NCBI GenBank assembly: GCA_034359265.1 | Contig: CP136890.1 | Coordinates: 87,631,501 to 87,695,500 of the forward strand | Reading direction: 5' to 3' | DNA from: Canna indica | Taxonomy: Eukaryota > Streptophyta > Magnoliopsida > Zingiberales > Cannaceae | Length of the DNA stretch: 64,000 bases | Shown: piece by piece, positions 1 through 30,290 of the stretch | Layout of the letters: every line of letters starts with the position of its first letter | Position numbering within the stretch: position 1 is the stretch's first letter | Notes under the pieces: model-generated | Database searches by the model: none | Told to the model about the DNA's origin: nothing | What the model saw: only the letters and a program-made list of their open reading frames with translations | Made by a program: the position numbers and the translations under genes

Positions 1-947
1 GGGCGAAGATGAACAATGCTTAACTGATAGCTTCTTCAAGACCATCAGAAATGAAATAAAAAAAATCCAAGAAGCACCACATCATGGGATGGGAGTCGAA
101 TGAAATTCGTTCAGATTGTCAGATGAGCCACCAAATAGGTTTCATCCTGAGGCAGTGAGGCATGTTTGGTAGTTCTGGCATGAGGCTTCATAACCAGCTT
201 TGTCTGTAGAAGCAAGCATTAGGAGTGATAAAGTTGATTGGAATTTCTTTATTGATGTTGCATTACAGTCCTTATTATAGTTGCTGTCTACTTAAGGAAA
301 TATGAATTGTTTGACTCATTCAGCGCTATCTCTTCTTTGTATTCTTACTTGTTTCTCTTTTTTTCATTTCTTTCTTACTTCTCTATCTGTTTCTTTATGA
401 AGGGGTTTTCATGGTTTGAATTGTCTTTTAATAATGCTTACACTCACAATGGGCTTATAGAAGTATATCCATATGTATAGTAGGAGATTATATTATCCAC
501 ACATGCTTGAGGGAATGTTTTGTTAATGTAATGCTGCCTTTAAAGATGCTGCCACTGTAGACTCATAGAAGCCATGGAATTGCAGAATGGGATTAAATTG
601 TCTACAATTCCAAAGAAATACACTGATTAAGCATGTTCTATCTAACTTATAAATTTTAGTTATTAGTCTCCACTGCTATTCTTTTTTCTATTGTTAGAGA
701 CCTTATCCTTGAACTAGTTGCGGTAAACATAGATGAAAAACTGAGATTCTGTTTCTGCCTTAAGTTGGATCTTTTTCTTCTTTGTTTTTAATGAGCTCAT
801 TTCTGAATGATGATTTTGAGGTTCTATTTTCTACCCTTAGTTGGATTTTTCTTTTAATGAATATGCTCATATTTTAAGAATGTTTTTGAACATGGAAAAT
901 AGAATACTTTTGTAAGTTGCAATATTTATTATCATCTATATTTCCAG
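1..947 (+). other. Upstream region / probable 5'-UTR intron of the kinase gene
   Basis: No protein-coding region is recognisable. The stretch is AT-rich and ends in a pyrimidine tract plus CAG at 941-947, which looks like a 3' splice site just before the leader of the kinase gene. The first 5'-UTR exon and the promoter are therefore probably inside this stretch or left of the window. Confidence 0.45.
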
Positions 948-1047
948 TGCTAATAGATTTCAAGACTCAACATTAGTTGGAGACTTGGAGGCACTGACCT
1001 CTAAGTGAGTGGCAAGAATCAGAGACTTCACAGGCTTCAGCAACTAA
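948..1047 (+). other. 5'-UTR exon segment of the kinase gene
   Basis: These 100 bases follow a good acceptor (tttccag) and run into the start codon at 1048. They contain no upstream ATG, so the first AUG in this exon is the predicted start. The intron-acceptor reading is inferred from the signal only. Confidence 0.5.
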
Positions 1048-19330
<18,283 letters not shown>

Positions 19331-19850
19331 TAGACTTTGGAACAACATTGCGTATTCTCTACAGCTGTTCATCTGGAATTGATTGGTAAATATGTTTGAC
19401 GTTTAAACTCAATGGAGCTTGTGTGGAGAAGGGATTGATGCTAACATATTATTTCGAAAGGTTGTCTTATAAATTTGTTGGGGCTGAAGAGGAGGAAAAT
19501 GATGGGAGAGTCTTAAGTTCTCTCTTAATTACTTAGGGTGTGTTATCTTGTAAATTTGTTGGGGATTAAGAAGAGATGCCAGTTTGATGCTCATTAATTT
19601 CTCTGTGTGATTTTTTCTTTGCCTAAACTTGGGGTTCGCCTTTCTAATCCCAACAGATGATGTCTAGGTGCCCTTATCGAGTTGTTTGGATTTATGTGTG
19701 GATGTAGTGACAAACTTACAATAATAATTATTTAAATGGCTGCAAATACAAGTGCATTATTGTTTTAGGATTAATTAATGTTAAATATGAGCTTTTTCTA
19801 CTTTTATTCAGGTATATGTGGTAGTCCATGTAAATAAAAAAAAAACATAT
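19331..19850 (+). other. 3'-UTR and polyadenylation region of the kinase gene
   Basis: This non-coding stretch follows the stop codon. It holds T-rich near-upstream elements and an AATAAA at about 19832-19837 followed by an A-run, a plausible polyadenylation signal. The exact cleavage site cannot be read. Confidence 0.4.
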
Positions 19851-20060
19851 TTTAATTTGCAACATCATTTTTCCTAATAGAAGAATTTAATATTTCACCA
19901 TAGTGACGATTGAAGGGTTCAAGAAGTAATAACAATAATTTTGACCCACCTTATTCCCCACTTACTTTGTTGTCTTGCTCTATATCTCTTTCACATGAAG
20001 AGATGAAGTTAAATAACTTAGTTCACATGTGTTTAGCTCATCTTTGTTTGTCGTTGGGCG

Positions 20061-20530
20061 TAGGGGTGTGCATGGGTACCCGATAGATCTGAAATATGTT
20101 GAAACCTATCGGATTGAGTAGGTTTCGAGTGGACATGAATTAGATTTGGGTGGGACAAAACTTAAGTAATTAGTTAAAATTGGTTTCGATTTCGGGTCCA
20201 ACACATCGAGTACTCAGAATTGAAATCGAAATTGGTATCCCAAACATGTACACTAGAACTTATTCATTTATAGATTCCAATAGAGTATCCTGAACTTATA
20301 TCTTGGAACCTGTAAATGAACATGTTTCAATAGGGTACACCTTGGATTTTGTCATTTACGTATAGGTTCTAACAGGGTACTCAGAATCTCTACTACATCA
20401 CAGGTTCCAGGTAGGGTTCGATTCTATGTCCCAACAGGGTAGAGTCTGGGTTCAAAACTTAGGAATCAGTCCTATATAGGGTAGGATCCGAGTATCATAA
20501 AAAATATAAGGTACCCGAACTTGCTCACCG
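20061..20530. mobile_element. Possible degenerate TAGGGGTG-type element
   Basis: The left end taggggtgtgcatgggtacc roughly mirrors the right end ggtacccgaacttgctcacc. No matching target duplication was found. The interior has several variants of aacagggtac. The call is tentative. Confidence 0.35.
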
Positions 20531-21437
20531 GCAACATTTTAGAATTAGGTTATTAATTTTTTTTTTACCTCAAGTTTTTGTTTATTCAAGCATTAGTATA
20601 TATAGGTTGACGTGGCAAAATCATTATGGAATTTTTTATGCATTACTTGAACAAGTCAATGTAAATCCAGTTATATCAAATATTAAAAATACATTTAGGG
20701 GTTTGGTTGCCCGCAAATGCAAATATCGCAAAAAAACATTTTCATGCAAAAGAAAATATACGCAAATAAAATTTGCAGCCAACTGTTTGATTGCCCGCAA
20801 GTAGAGTTGCAATTTGCAAGCATTTGGTTGGCCGCAAATGGAAGTTGCAATTACACTTGTAACTTGTAACTTGCATTTCCATATCTAGGTCTAGCAATTT
20901 TGGTCCAACCCAATAGTCCGACATAATAAAATCATGCTCAGGCTGCCCATTATCGTGTCGGGTCAAGGGATGTAGGTCCAACCCGACCTCATAGCATGAT
21001 AACCAGATTCAAGAAAGGAGCGGGCCGTTTAGTTTTTCGTAATCGTGCTAATGGGCGGGACCATGACGACTTGTTTAGTTTTCGTGTCATGCCGAGCCTG
21101 AGTTCTCGTGCCCAAACTTTTATCGAACCGAGGCAGGATGTTATAAGATGAGTTGCCACAAGGATTGAAAACGCCCAAAAAATAGAGGAGCACTATACAG
21201 AAAGATTGAAGAAGTTGGTGGCCTTCATAGCTAGACTTCGTGGAAGCAAAGCATGTTTCTTCAAAAACATTTTCTGTTCACTTACTCATGTCATCCTATT
21301 ACTTATTTTTTAAAAAATAATTAAAATAGATTAATTTGTAGAGTGGATTCGCAGCTCATGCAATGAATCATAGACATGTCACGTAAGAAGACGAGGAACT
21401 TGGAAGGTGTGATGTCGACGGAGCACGAAGGATGATT
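20531..21437. other. Intergenic spacer with element fragments
   Basis: No gene was seen. Three variants of tttggttgcccgcaaatg at 20701-20845 suggest broken ends of a MITE family similar to the one at 49623-49966. The stretch 20880-21125 (tccaacccaata, gtgtcgggtcaag) is repeat-like but unclassified. Confidence 0.4.
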
Positions 21438-21899
21438 TAGGGATGACAACGGTTCAGTTAATCGTATTTTTGGGGGTTAATCGAAATCGAAACTAATTTC
21501 CAAATCCGCCAACCGAAACCGAAACCGAATTTTTTGGTTCGAATAGAACTGGTTATCCGTTTACTAATCGGTTAACCGGTAGTAAAAGAATAACCGATTC
21601 AAATATTAATAATAAAATCGGTTTCGGATACCGGTTAACCGTAAAAAACCGATAGTAAACGGATAACCAGTTCAAAGATTAATAGCAAAACCGGTTTCGG
21701 ATACCGGTTAACCACAAAAAATCGGTAACCGAAACCGAATATATAACCAGTTTCGGTTATCGATTAACCGCGACCCGATAATCGAAACTGAATCGATTTT
21801 AAACGGTTTTTGATTTTTACTATCCGAAACTGAATTGCAAATCCATTATCCAAAATTAGATTTTGCGATTCGGTTAACCGATTTGAATTGCTATCCCTA
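21438..21899. mobile_element. hAT MITE (462 bp)
   Basis: Ends are TAGGGATGACAA and TTGCTATCCCTA. An exact 8-bp duplication, GGATGATT, lies at 21430-21437 and 21900-21907. The interior consists of ggttaaccg and aaccgaaaccgaa variants, like the elements at 13312 and 38030. Confidence 0.92.
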
Positions 21900-22017
21900 G
21901 GATGATTTGATCGTGCGCCTTGTCAAGGGGACATTTATCTCAATAGTAATTAGAGGTGAAGGGGCGGAGTAGAAGTGACGTTGGTGTAGCGAGGAATCTA
22001 GGTGACGGTGACAAATC

Positions 22018-22333
22018 ATAGTCTCGAAATAACAAAAAGTAAAATATTTATAAATTAGACATAGTTTAATTTATTTATAAATTAATTCAATTTATAATTA
22101 TAAATTTACTATAGTATTTTGATATCAAAATCAACTATCTCGAAATCATGAAAAACAATCATATGGTACTATTTTTATTTTTATGAAGAAAATTAATTTT
22201 ACTAAAATTTATTTTCATTCTGATTTTGATTTCATGAAAACGTCAAACCAAATATATTTTCGTAAGTAATTTTGATTTCAGTGAAATCGAAATTATGAAA
22301 ATAATCTTGATTTCGCTAACCAAACGAGTCTGA
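22018..22333. mobile_element. Truncated copy of the 24.0-24.8 kb MITE family
   Basis: The stretch from gtctcgaaat to ttcgctaaccaaacgag resembles the right part of the element at 24001-24830, including the terminal ttcgctaaccaaac. The left half is absent. AT-rich spacer without genes follows up to about 22900. Confidence 0.6.
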
Positions 22334-23037
22334 AAGGACGGAAGATTTGAAGAACGATCAAATGGAGGCTAACCAAAGATTTTATTCCTTTTATTATTTT
22401 ATTTATATTAATTAATGAATTTTAATTAATATTCTAGTTATTTTTAATTAGTTTATTATACAACAAGATGTTGATGATGCTAATAGAAAAAAAACGACCA
22501 CATTAATTTGAGGTGTTACATGTACATGGGATGCCACTATAATAAACTTACCTCTACATATTATTAATTTTATATCTTTTATATCGCAGCCGAGTTATCT
22601 TTTTTTAAATTGACCAATTACAATAAACCTACGTAATTGAACCAAATATAATACTAAATTACTAAAAATCTTATTCAACCATGCAAAAAACGTTAAATCA
22701 ATTTAAAAATAAATGTGTAATAAAAGTGCATCTTATGAAAACACTGATAAAAGATGAATTTCCGTGATTTCGTTTAAAATTTGATTAAATGAAATAAAAT
22801 AACTCCCGTTTATATACTTTTTTGATTAATAACTCTCATTTTCCTATTGGTGTTTCTTTTCCTAAATATTAATTGAAGCCAATTTGCCACCAACAGGTTA
22901 CATAAAGGGCAACGTTCGTACCATCATGTTGACGTTACAATGTCCGCGATGGTATCGAAAGTGGCTACTTAAGTCGTAGCGCTAGAGCATTTCAAAATGT
23001 TTCGAATCGTCGAGCGAACCATTGCGAGGAGGACGTG

Positions 23038-25447
23038 ATGGAGTTGTCTCGAATCGTCCTCTTTGTCGTTGCTGCAACCTTCTTCTTCTCCGTCTCCGTC
23101 TCGCCCTCCAAGGAGATCTCGAATGCCTCCGTCTATATCGTCTACGTCCAATATCCAGAGGGCGCTCAACCCGAGGCCTTTCACCTCAATACCCTCGCCG
23201 CCGTCCTTGGGAGGTCACTCCGCCTCTTTCTCCTCCTCCTCTTCTTAATGGCTCCGTGTTTTTTTTTTCAATCGATGAATGGTTCTGTAATGCTTATAGC
23301 TGTCATAAATCCTTTTGCAGTAGGGCGGCCGCGGAGGATGCATTGATCTTTCATTACAAGTATGCGGCGAGCGGGTTCGCAGCGCGACTCACCCCGGAAC
23401 AGGCCCAAGCATTGCGGAGTAAGTTCCAATTTTTCTGTTGTCCTCATCATTTTAATCCTTGCAATTTCGTTTTTTTTTGCCGCTCTGCTTTCATTAATTG
23501 TTCTTGTTTTATTGCCCTTTTGGAACTATCCCTGCGCGGAGGGGCAATTGGTCTATTTTTAATACCTTCCTTTTATCGATCCTGGGATATTATTCGATAA
23601 ATCTTTTAATTTTTACGATAGTGCATTATTACAAAAGTTTTTTTTTCTTTTGCAGATTTTCTGTTTTTCTAGGTAGATTTACATATGCTTTGGTGGGATA
23701 ATGTTTTTCATTGGTGGTAGATTATATTTTCTTCAAGTCTCTCTGTTCGAACTATTTATCTTCTGTTGAGTTTAGAATAATAATTTGTTAATTATTGAAG
23801 TTGCCCATTCCCTGTTATTTGATGCAAAAACTGAAACATGTTTGAGTCCCTTTAAACAGCGGTCTAAAGGAAGCCTAGCTATTTCTCTGTTACTTTAATG
23901 TTTTTGGATGAAATATGCGTTTATTTATCTATCAGTGACTCCCTTATGCTTATAGCTTTAACAGTTTCTTCTTATACATGACGTATGTTCTAATCCCTTG
24001 GGTGCTGTTTGGTTAGCGAAAATTATTTTTTGGTTTGGTTTCAGTGAAACTGAAAACTTGATTTCGAAAACTTGGTTTTGGTTTCTAGTTTTCAGTTTTT
24101 TGAAAACGCGTTTGGTTAATAAAAACAACATCAGTTTTAGTTAGTTGAAACCAGTAAATATTTATTTGATTATAAAAATAATATTAATTTTCCTTGAACA
24201 TTTTTAGTAGTAATTAAATGTTTAGTTAGTTTACAAAATTAAATATTTGTTAATATGGTTACAAAATATTTAATTGATTTAATTAATTAAGTTATTGGTA
24301 ATTTAAGATTTTTTTGTTCAATTAGATATAAAAATTAATTAATAGTTATTATAAAATTTCAAAAAAAAAACAAGTCCAATGATCTAAAATTAGGTTTGAT
24401 TAAATTATAAATAGACAAACTTTAAGAAAATTGAGTTATTTAAAATTTGGGTTTGAGTCAATTAGATATAAATTGGTTTAATTATTTTATAAATTTAAGA
24501 TAAAAGTTTGAGTTAAAAATGATGATTTTTATTTTTATTTTTAAAAATTCGATATAGTTTGATTTATTTTTAAATTAATTAATTTTATAAAAAAATATTT
24601 ATAATTATAAAGTTGTCACAGCATTTTGATAACGAAACTGACAGTCTCGAAACCACAGAAAACAACATTATGTTGTTTTCATTTTTATTAAGAAAACTGG
24701 TTTCGTTTTCATTATGGTTTCGATTCAGTTTCACGAAAACACTAAACCAAACACGTTTTCGTAAGCAGTTTTGGTTTCAGTGAAACTGAAACCATGAAAA
24801 CAGACTTGGTTTCGCTAACCAAACAGGTCGTTATGTTTCGTGACTGACTTTGAGGTTGATGTATATTATATAGTGGTTGTAATATAGTTGCAATTTGAGA
24901 TATACATTTTTAAGTTCTTCTTCCTAGAATTTACCTTTGTTCTTAGTTTAGTAGACTAGTTTTGGGCTATATATATCACCAATGTTGGAAAAAATTTCTA
25001 GGTTGTCTTAACTCCTAGAGTATGTTTTAATCTCTAACAAGATGTGCTTTAGAGAAGTTCATAGTATTATTATTCTTATCATCCATAGGGCCTCTGCTTT
25101 ATTCTTACCTTGAAAGCCTCTTTAAAACATTACATGGTCTACCAGTGAGAAATAATATTTCTTGTACTACAAACATGAACTATTCTTCATGAGGCATTAG
25201 TATAGAGCAGATACACCAAATTGTATACATACGCAGTTATATGTTTGGAAATGTAAGTAAAACCATACAGATTTTATTTGGTTGGTCCATAATGACTTTT
25301 CACAATTAGTTAGAAAAAAATTAAATGTTTGTTGCTTGTAACCTTGTAACTGTTTCTTTCATTTTGTTTGCAGAGCAACCGGGCGTTCTTAATGTTCTGC
25401 CCTCTGTTACATACCATCTCCTTGGGAAGAGCATGAGCATAGTATGA
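23038..25447 (+). CDS. SPI-1: Stand-alone subtilisin-propeptide-like inhibitor (I9 domain), secreted
   Basis: Exons 23038-23213, 23321-23418 and 25374-25447 join in phase (348 nt, 115 aa). Residues 1 to about 24 form a hydrophobic signal peptide (FVVAATFFF). Residues 32 to about 110 match the inhibitor I9 fold: VYIVYV, PEAFHLNTLAAVLGS, SGFAARLTPEQA and KQPGVLNVLPS. No peptidase domain follows; the frame stops after GKSMSIV, and no Asp/His/Ser subtilase motifs occur downstream. This is the layout of plant SPI-1-type proteins, which inhibit subtilases in trans and may assist their folding. Intron 2 (1.95 kb) holds an 830-bp MITE. The gene could be misread as a truncated subtilase, but signal peptide, complete I9 domain and clean stop argue against that. 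Confidence 0.9.
24001..24830. mobile_element. MITE in intron 2 of the inhibitor gene (about 830 bp)
   Basis: The left end GCTGTTTGGTTAGCGAAA mirrors the right end TTTCGCTAACCAAACAGG. Subterminal blocks ggtttcagtgaaactgaa are repeated at both ends. The outermost bases resemble PIF/Harbinger or related MITEs, but the 3-bp flanks (TTG, TTA) do not match perfectly. Confidence 0.75.
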
Positions 25448-25798
25448 ATCAAGCTTTGTCTTAAAGCATGGAATAAAGTGCAAAGCTGTATTCGCCTTCA
25501 CTGATAAATAAATCCGTCTTTCTCACGTTTGAATCTGATTAATATATGAAATGTTTCTTTGCTATATCTTCGGGGGCTAAATATTGTTTAGCAGTGTTAT
25601 TTTCATTTTTGAAACGTTTGGATTGTTTTTATGTTCAGAAAATATCATGCCAAAGTATGGAATTCCGAATGAATTCTAATATAAATCAGCACATGCAATG
25701 CATGACTTGTTTTGCTGGAAAAATGTATGCTGTGACCGATTGTGTCGTGGTGTTGCATTAATACCTTAATGAGCAGTCTGTCAATAGAAATTTTTTTT

Positions 25799-25923
25799 GA
25801 ACGAGTGGATATGAGCTTTGATTGAATATAGAAAAAGAATGAATATGAATTCAATTCATTTATTTCATATCCATTTATTTTCCATCCATATCCATTTATT
25901 TTCTGTTCATATCCACTCGTTCA
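25799..25923. mobile_element. Small palindromic MITE (about 125 bp)
   Basis: The ends tgaacgagtggatatgagc and gttcatatccactcgttca are near-perfect inverted repeats of 19 bp. The interior repeats catatccatttatttt. No target duplication is clear. Confidence 0.6.
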
Positions 25924-26567
25924 TATGTTTTCCCCATAGAAATTGCACTCCTTAAATTGGCCCTCGAGTATAGTTAGTCAATGATGAAAATGTTCTCCTA
26001 GCATAGCTTCAAATGATGTCAGAGTGATGACTAACAAAAGACCCTCAAGATAATTTCTCATCCTTTGGCAGAGACGCGCGTAGCCTTGGAACTTGGAAGA
26101 GTTTTATAGCCTTGGATAAGTAGTTTTGCTTTTCTTCATGTTCTCCACAGATAGAACATAAGTTCTATAGCCTTGGAAGAGTATGGGATAAGTAGTTTCA
26201 TCTATTTTGCAACCCTATGTTTTTAAGATGATGATCTACACTTTCTAATCCTCCCTTGGGCTTGGGATGACAACATTTGGTAGTCTAAGCAGGCTTGGTC
26301 AAGCATAAGATCACTAAAATCTTTTGTTTGAGATTTCAAAATTTTAGACCACATATTTAATAATATTACATTTGCAATTCATATATAAGTATTATTTTTA
26401 TTGATAATATAATAAGGTTCTTTTTTTTTTGCAAAGAAAAAAAATGATATTACTTAATCACCGGAAAGTCCGGATAAAATATAATCTCTATCCAGGATAG
26501 AGTTTAATTCAAGAGGGCGAGAGGAGGTCCACACAGTGGACTTCTTATGAAAGAGGGCCATTTTACT
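25924..26567. other. Intergenic spacer
   Basis: No gene, bounded element or strong repeat was seen apart from an A/T-rich run near 26418-26445 and a local duplication of agttctatagccttggaa/gagttttatagccttgg (26090-26185). Confidence 0.5.
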
Positions 26568-26746
26568 CATTATAAGAAATATGATATTTTTCGGAGGCCG
26601 CGGGCCCCACTAAAACTCTTATTGGCCCTAAATCCTTTTAGTGAGGACCACCTGGCCCCAGATGTCCCCAGAAAAAAAACACGTCGGTGAATGAATATTC
26701 GAAGGTTAGCTAGTGGCCCTCCGAAAAGATACTTGTATCGACGTTC

Positions 26747-26990
26747 TCGACCCACAACATAGAACTTTTTTCTACGGGCTTCGACCCTCAAGAAATAGTA
26801 GTTTTCCCGAGGGCTGAGACCCCCATGAAATAGAATTATTTTTCGACGGCCTTGGCCCCTAAGAAATAGAACTATTTTCGGGGGACGCAACCCTCATGAA
26901 ATGGATTTATTTCCCGAGGGTTGAGACCCCCAAGGAAATTGATCTATTTCCCGGGGTCGAGATCTCTAGGAAATTGATCTATTTTCCTAA
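26747..26990. repeat. Tandem repeat, about 36-bp unit, seven degenerate copies
   Basis: Units follow the pattern cgagggctgagacccccatg plus a/gaaatagaatta/tttttc. They vary at many positions but keep the gaaat and cgag/ggg blocks. By position this fits the subterminal repeats of the decayed CACTA element. Confidence 0.7.
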
Positions 26991-27334
26991 ACAACTACAT
27001 TGCTAATTATGGTAAATCCAAATATTACACTGCAAACTATTTCGCAGCTAATTACACTACTAATTACTAAAATATAACTGTCATAATTTCCTAATTCAAA
27101 AACCAATACAGCTAATTACACTGCAACCAAAAATCTCAATCCATAGAACAAGAGTAAATATTAATTCTACAAACTATAAAAGAGTATGTGCATAGAATAA
27201 GAGTCTAAAAACATTAAAATTCAAACCAAAATCCCAATACATTGAAACATTAGTATTGCAAACTATAGAATAAGAGTCTAAATTATCCTTACATCATTCA
27301 TATAATAAGAGTCTTCATCGTTACACCAAACAAG

Positions 27335-27778
27335 TCATTTTTCACGTGAATTGTTCCATCTTTGATTCATTTCCTCCACAAAATCAAGCAGTATGTGCAT
27401 CTTCCGTCGATCCTCCTCCATCTTTTCCTCCATTTTCTTCATCTCCATTTCCATCCTCTCCTCCAGCTTCATTCTTTCCTCCATCAACTTCTCCTCCATC
27501 CTCTCCTCGATCTTCCTCCTATCATCGTCTATTTTCTTCTCCAACTCATCTATCTTTGTTTTTAGCTCAGCATTTTGAGTGTTAGCAATTCGAAGTTGGA
27601 AGACAAGCTCAATGCGTGCGGGAGTAGTCTCAAAGATAGTGGTTGGAGTTGGACCTAAGCCATAACCACGAGTACGATCATGCCTCTCAGGTCCGACAAC
27701 CTGGCGATAGATTTCATCTTCAGTAGTAGGTGTAGAAGAATCCGACTCTTGAGCCAGAGCCTTGAACTTATCTTGCAA
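27335..27778 (-). pseudogene. CACTA tnpA-like (plant transposase Ptta/En-Spm) C-terminal fragment
   Basis: The open frame contains the family-typical block VVGPERHDRTRGYGLGPTPT followed by a long charged coiled coil rich in KKIDDDRRKIEERMEEK-type heptads, and ends NSREK. Upstream exon-like pieces on the same strand (about 27850-28090, with WKIFCIAHTKSDASLN) may belong to the same gene. There is no start codon in context and no second transposase gene nearby, so this is a remnant. Confidence 0.7.
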
Positions 27779-28108
27779 AAATGTATAATTTTATTATATA
27801 ATATGTGCTCATCCCATAAAACTAAATAAATATAAAAAATGGCATCAGTGATTATCACAATCTCATGTGCAGTAATAGAATTCAAACTAGCATCACTCTT
27901 TGTGTGAGCAATACAAAATATTTTCCAACTTGAGGGTTCTCGATGCTCTGGATCCATTTCAGCATGTACTAGTATAAATATCAATCATCATTTTAATTTT
28001 TTCCCCTAAATAAAATAATTTAAAATTTAGTAATAAAGATACTTAGTTATACCTGCTCTGCTCGAATCACAGCATAACTTTTGAGCCTGTATAATGAGGG
28101 AGTACTTG

Positions 28109-28437
28109 GGCCATGTTTGCTTTGCAGGATATGATTTGGATGAGATAAGATTTGAGGTGGATAAGGGTGGGGATAGAAATCCAAGAGGATTTCTTGAAAT
28201 CTTATCATATGTTTGTTTTGACATAGGATAAAAAATATGGATAAGATATGAGATTCATATCTTGTGCATTTAGCCAAAAACCCACCTCTCCCCAAGTTTT
28301 CTAAATCGGGCCAACGGTGAATTTGGGCCAAAATAAATTCACCTAATTTCTGGTGCGATTCTTATCCATTGCTAGAGCAAATGGATTAGATTTTAAAAAC
28401 CAATCCACCTCTTTAATTCGGCAAAGCAAACGAGGCA
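28109..28437. mobile_element. PIF/Harbinger-like MITE (329 bp)
   Basis: The left end GGCCATGTTTGCTTTGC mirrors the right end GCAAAGCAAACGAGGCA. The trinucleotide TTG flanks both sides (28106-28108 and 28438-28440), consistent with the 3-bp duplications of this superfamily. The interior has repeated variants of atgagataagatttgagg. Confidence 0.75.
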
Positions 28438-28891
28438 TTGCTTCCCTCGATTCTCTTTATTTTATGTACATATTTTTTTGTAACAGATGCAACATGTGAA
28501 CACTGAATTATACCACCAAAAAGCGATATAACAAAAAAAAGTTTACTTCAATTGAAAACCCAAACTTAGGAAATCCTAAATTAAGGAGAGAACTGGTCCT
28601 AAAGTATTCATAACTAGTCATCTAGCAAGCTTAGATTCATTCTCATACAATATTCCCTTTTAAGCATAATTTCACAATGCGGAGGAAAAATAGTATACAA
28701 GCAACTTGATTATATTAATTTGAATCTTAAAATAGTATATTTGAATCTAGCAAATCCTAAAATAGTAACCAGTCATCTAGCAAATCTTAAAGTATTTATA
28801 ACTAGTCATCTAGCAAATCCTAAAATAGTGTATTTAATTTTATTTTATTTTTCACTTTTCTGCTGATTAACCATTGCAACTTGATTATATA
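28438..28891. other. Intergenic spacer
   Basis: AT-rich. It contains four variants of tcatctagcaaatcctaaa(a)tagt between 28617 and 28830, a small degenerate tandem repeat. No gene was seen. Confidence 0.5.
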
Positions 28892-29399
28892 TAGGGGTTA
28901 ATTAATGAATATATTACGATTTTAACCGAAATTTTTAAATCTATCACGACTTTTCATTTGTTTCAAATGCAGGCTTCAACTCTTAATTCGTTTCAATTGT
29001 ATCATACCGTCAGACTTGAGTTAAGTTTTTCGTTAAACTGTTGACCTAGCGTCGATGACGTGTCGACCTAAGTCTACTCAACCATTAATTTAATATATAA
29101 AAAATAGGCAAGATGACGTGTATTAGTAAGTATAGTAATTTAATAGCTAACCAAAACACTGTACTTACTAATACACGTCAGTTTACCTATTTTTTATATT
29201 AAATTAGTGACTGACTGGACTTAGGTTGACACGTCATCGATGTCAGGTCAGCAGTTTAACGGAAAACTTAACCTGAATGTAACGGTGTAATACAATTGAA
29301 ACAAATCGAGAGTTGAAGCCTGCATTCGAAACAAATGAAAAGTTGTGATAGATTTGAGAATTTCGGTAAAAAATGTGATATATTCATTAATTAACCCTA
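28892..29399. mobile_element. Foldback MITE with about 230-bp inverted arms (MULE-like)
   Basis: The left arm begins TAGGGGTTAATTAATGAAT and the right arm ends ATTCATTAATTAACCCTA; the arms remain complementary almost to the centre near 29140 (acttactaatacacgtca pairs with its complement). TATATA flanks both sides. Long arms and lack of coding sequence fit a Mutator-like MITE. Confidence 0.75.
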
Positions 29400-29849
29400 T
29401 ATATAAATATTGATTGCATGTTTCAGCTCTAGTTTGGTGTCGAGAAATCTAGATTTATCAGCTTAATATGAGGGAAATAATAAATAAAATATAGAGTAAA
29501 ATACCAAAAAAAATATGAACTTTGGTCTTTTTCTCATTTTTAGCATAATTTTTTTCCGTTAGCAAGGAAATACACCAACTTTCATTCCGTTAGCCAGTTT
29601 AGCATGCAATGTCATTTTTGACGGGTTTTACTGACATAGACGTTAACAACGATGATATGACAAATTTTATCCTACATGGCAAATATTACGATTTTGCCCA
29701 TCATCAATTGCTCAAGCATTTTAAGCGGGGAGGGGTAAAATGATAATTTTACATGATCGTCTTCAACATGATGCAACGGGTGCTGTAAAGATCAAAGCTT
29801 TTGAGCCTCCTCCTGATGTGCTTCTCCCGTTAGAGCCTTCGCCGGAGGC

Positions 29850-30290
29850 ATGGTGAGAGATTCCACGCATGAAGCAGCCGACTCCGCTCCCATGGCCGAT
29901 GAAACTCTTGCTTCTTGCGTTGTCATTGATGATGAGGAGGAGGTCAAAGTCGACAAGGAGTCTCCCGAAGTCATTTTCGTCGATAGTGAGGAGGCTCCCG
30001 AAGTCGTTTACGTCGACGATGAGGAGCCGCCGAATTCGATGACGAAGAGGAGGTCGAAGTCGCCCGAGCGAAGCTCAGCAACACTGAGTCCGAACTTAAG
30101 ACTGTTGTCGCCCAGGCCAGTTGCCTCGAGGGTGAATTCCGCATCGCATTTGACGACCTATCTACCGTCAACCTCACTGTGTCGGAGCACGAGGAAGAGA
30201 TCTGCTGCCTTGAGGACTCCATCAAGGACATCGAAGCCAAGTGCAAGGTCTGCGATGTGGGAGGCGATCATGGAAAAGTTGCCATGTACA
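29850..30290 (+). pseudogene. Captured gene fragment: acidic/coiled-coil protein piece
   Basis: An open frame from the ATG at 29850 reads acidic repeats (PEVIFVDSEEAPEVVYVDDEE) to about 30035. Coherent coiled-coil-like sequence (ARAKLSNTESELKTVV, EEEICCLEDSIKDIEAK) then continues in a different frame to about 30265. The frame change suggests a deletion or a join of two captured pieces. The source gene was not recognised. Confidence 0.55.

Larger units (their letters stand above)
26568..28108 (-). mobile_element. Decayed CACTA (En/Spm) element
   Basis: At 26568 the plus strand reads CATTATAAGAAATATG, close to a CACTA terminus with C-to-T decay. Next to it lies a subterminal-type tandem array, and further in an open minus-strand frame resembling the tnpA-like protein of CACTA elements. 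The other end was not found; a MITE at 28109 interrupts the region. The element assignment rests on the protein remnant more than on the end. Confidence 0.5.

Noticed and set aside
23022..23600. 192-codon open frame across the inhibitor gene
   Set aside because: It reads through intron 1 and into intron 2 in mixed frames; the spliced I9 model is supported by homology.
27346..27585. Plus-strand Ser/Pro-rich open frames
   Set aside because: Antisense of the charged coiled-coil region of the tnpA-like remnant.
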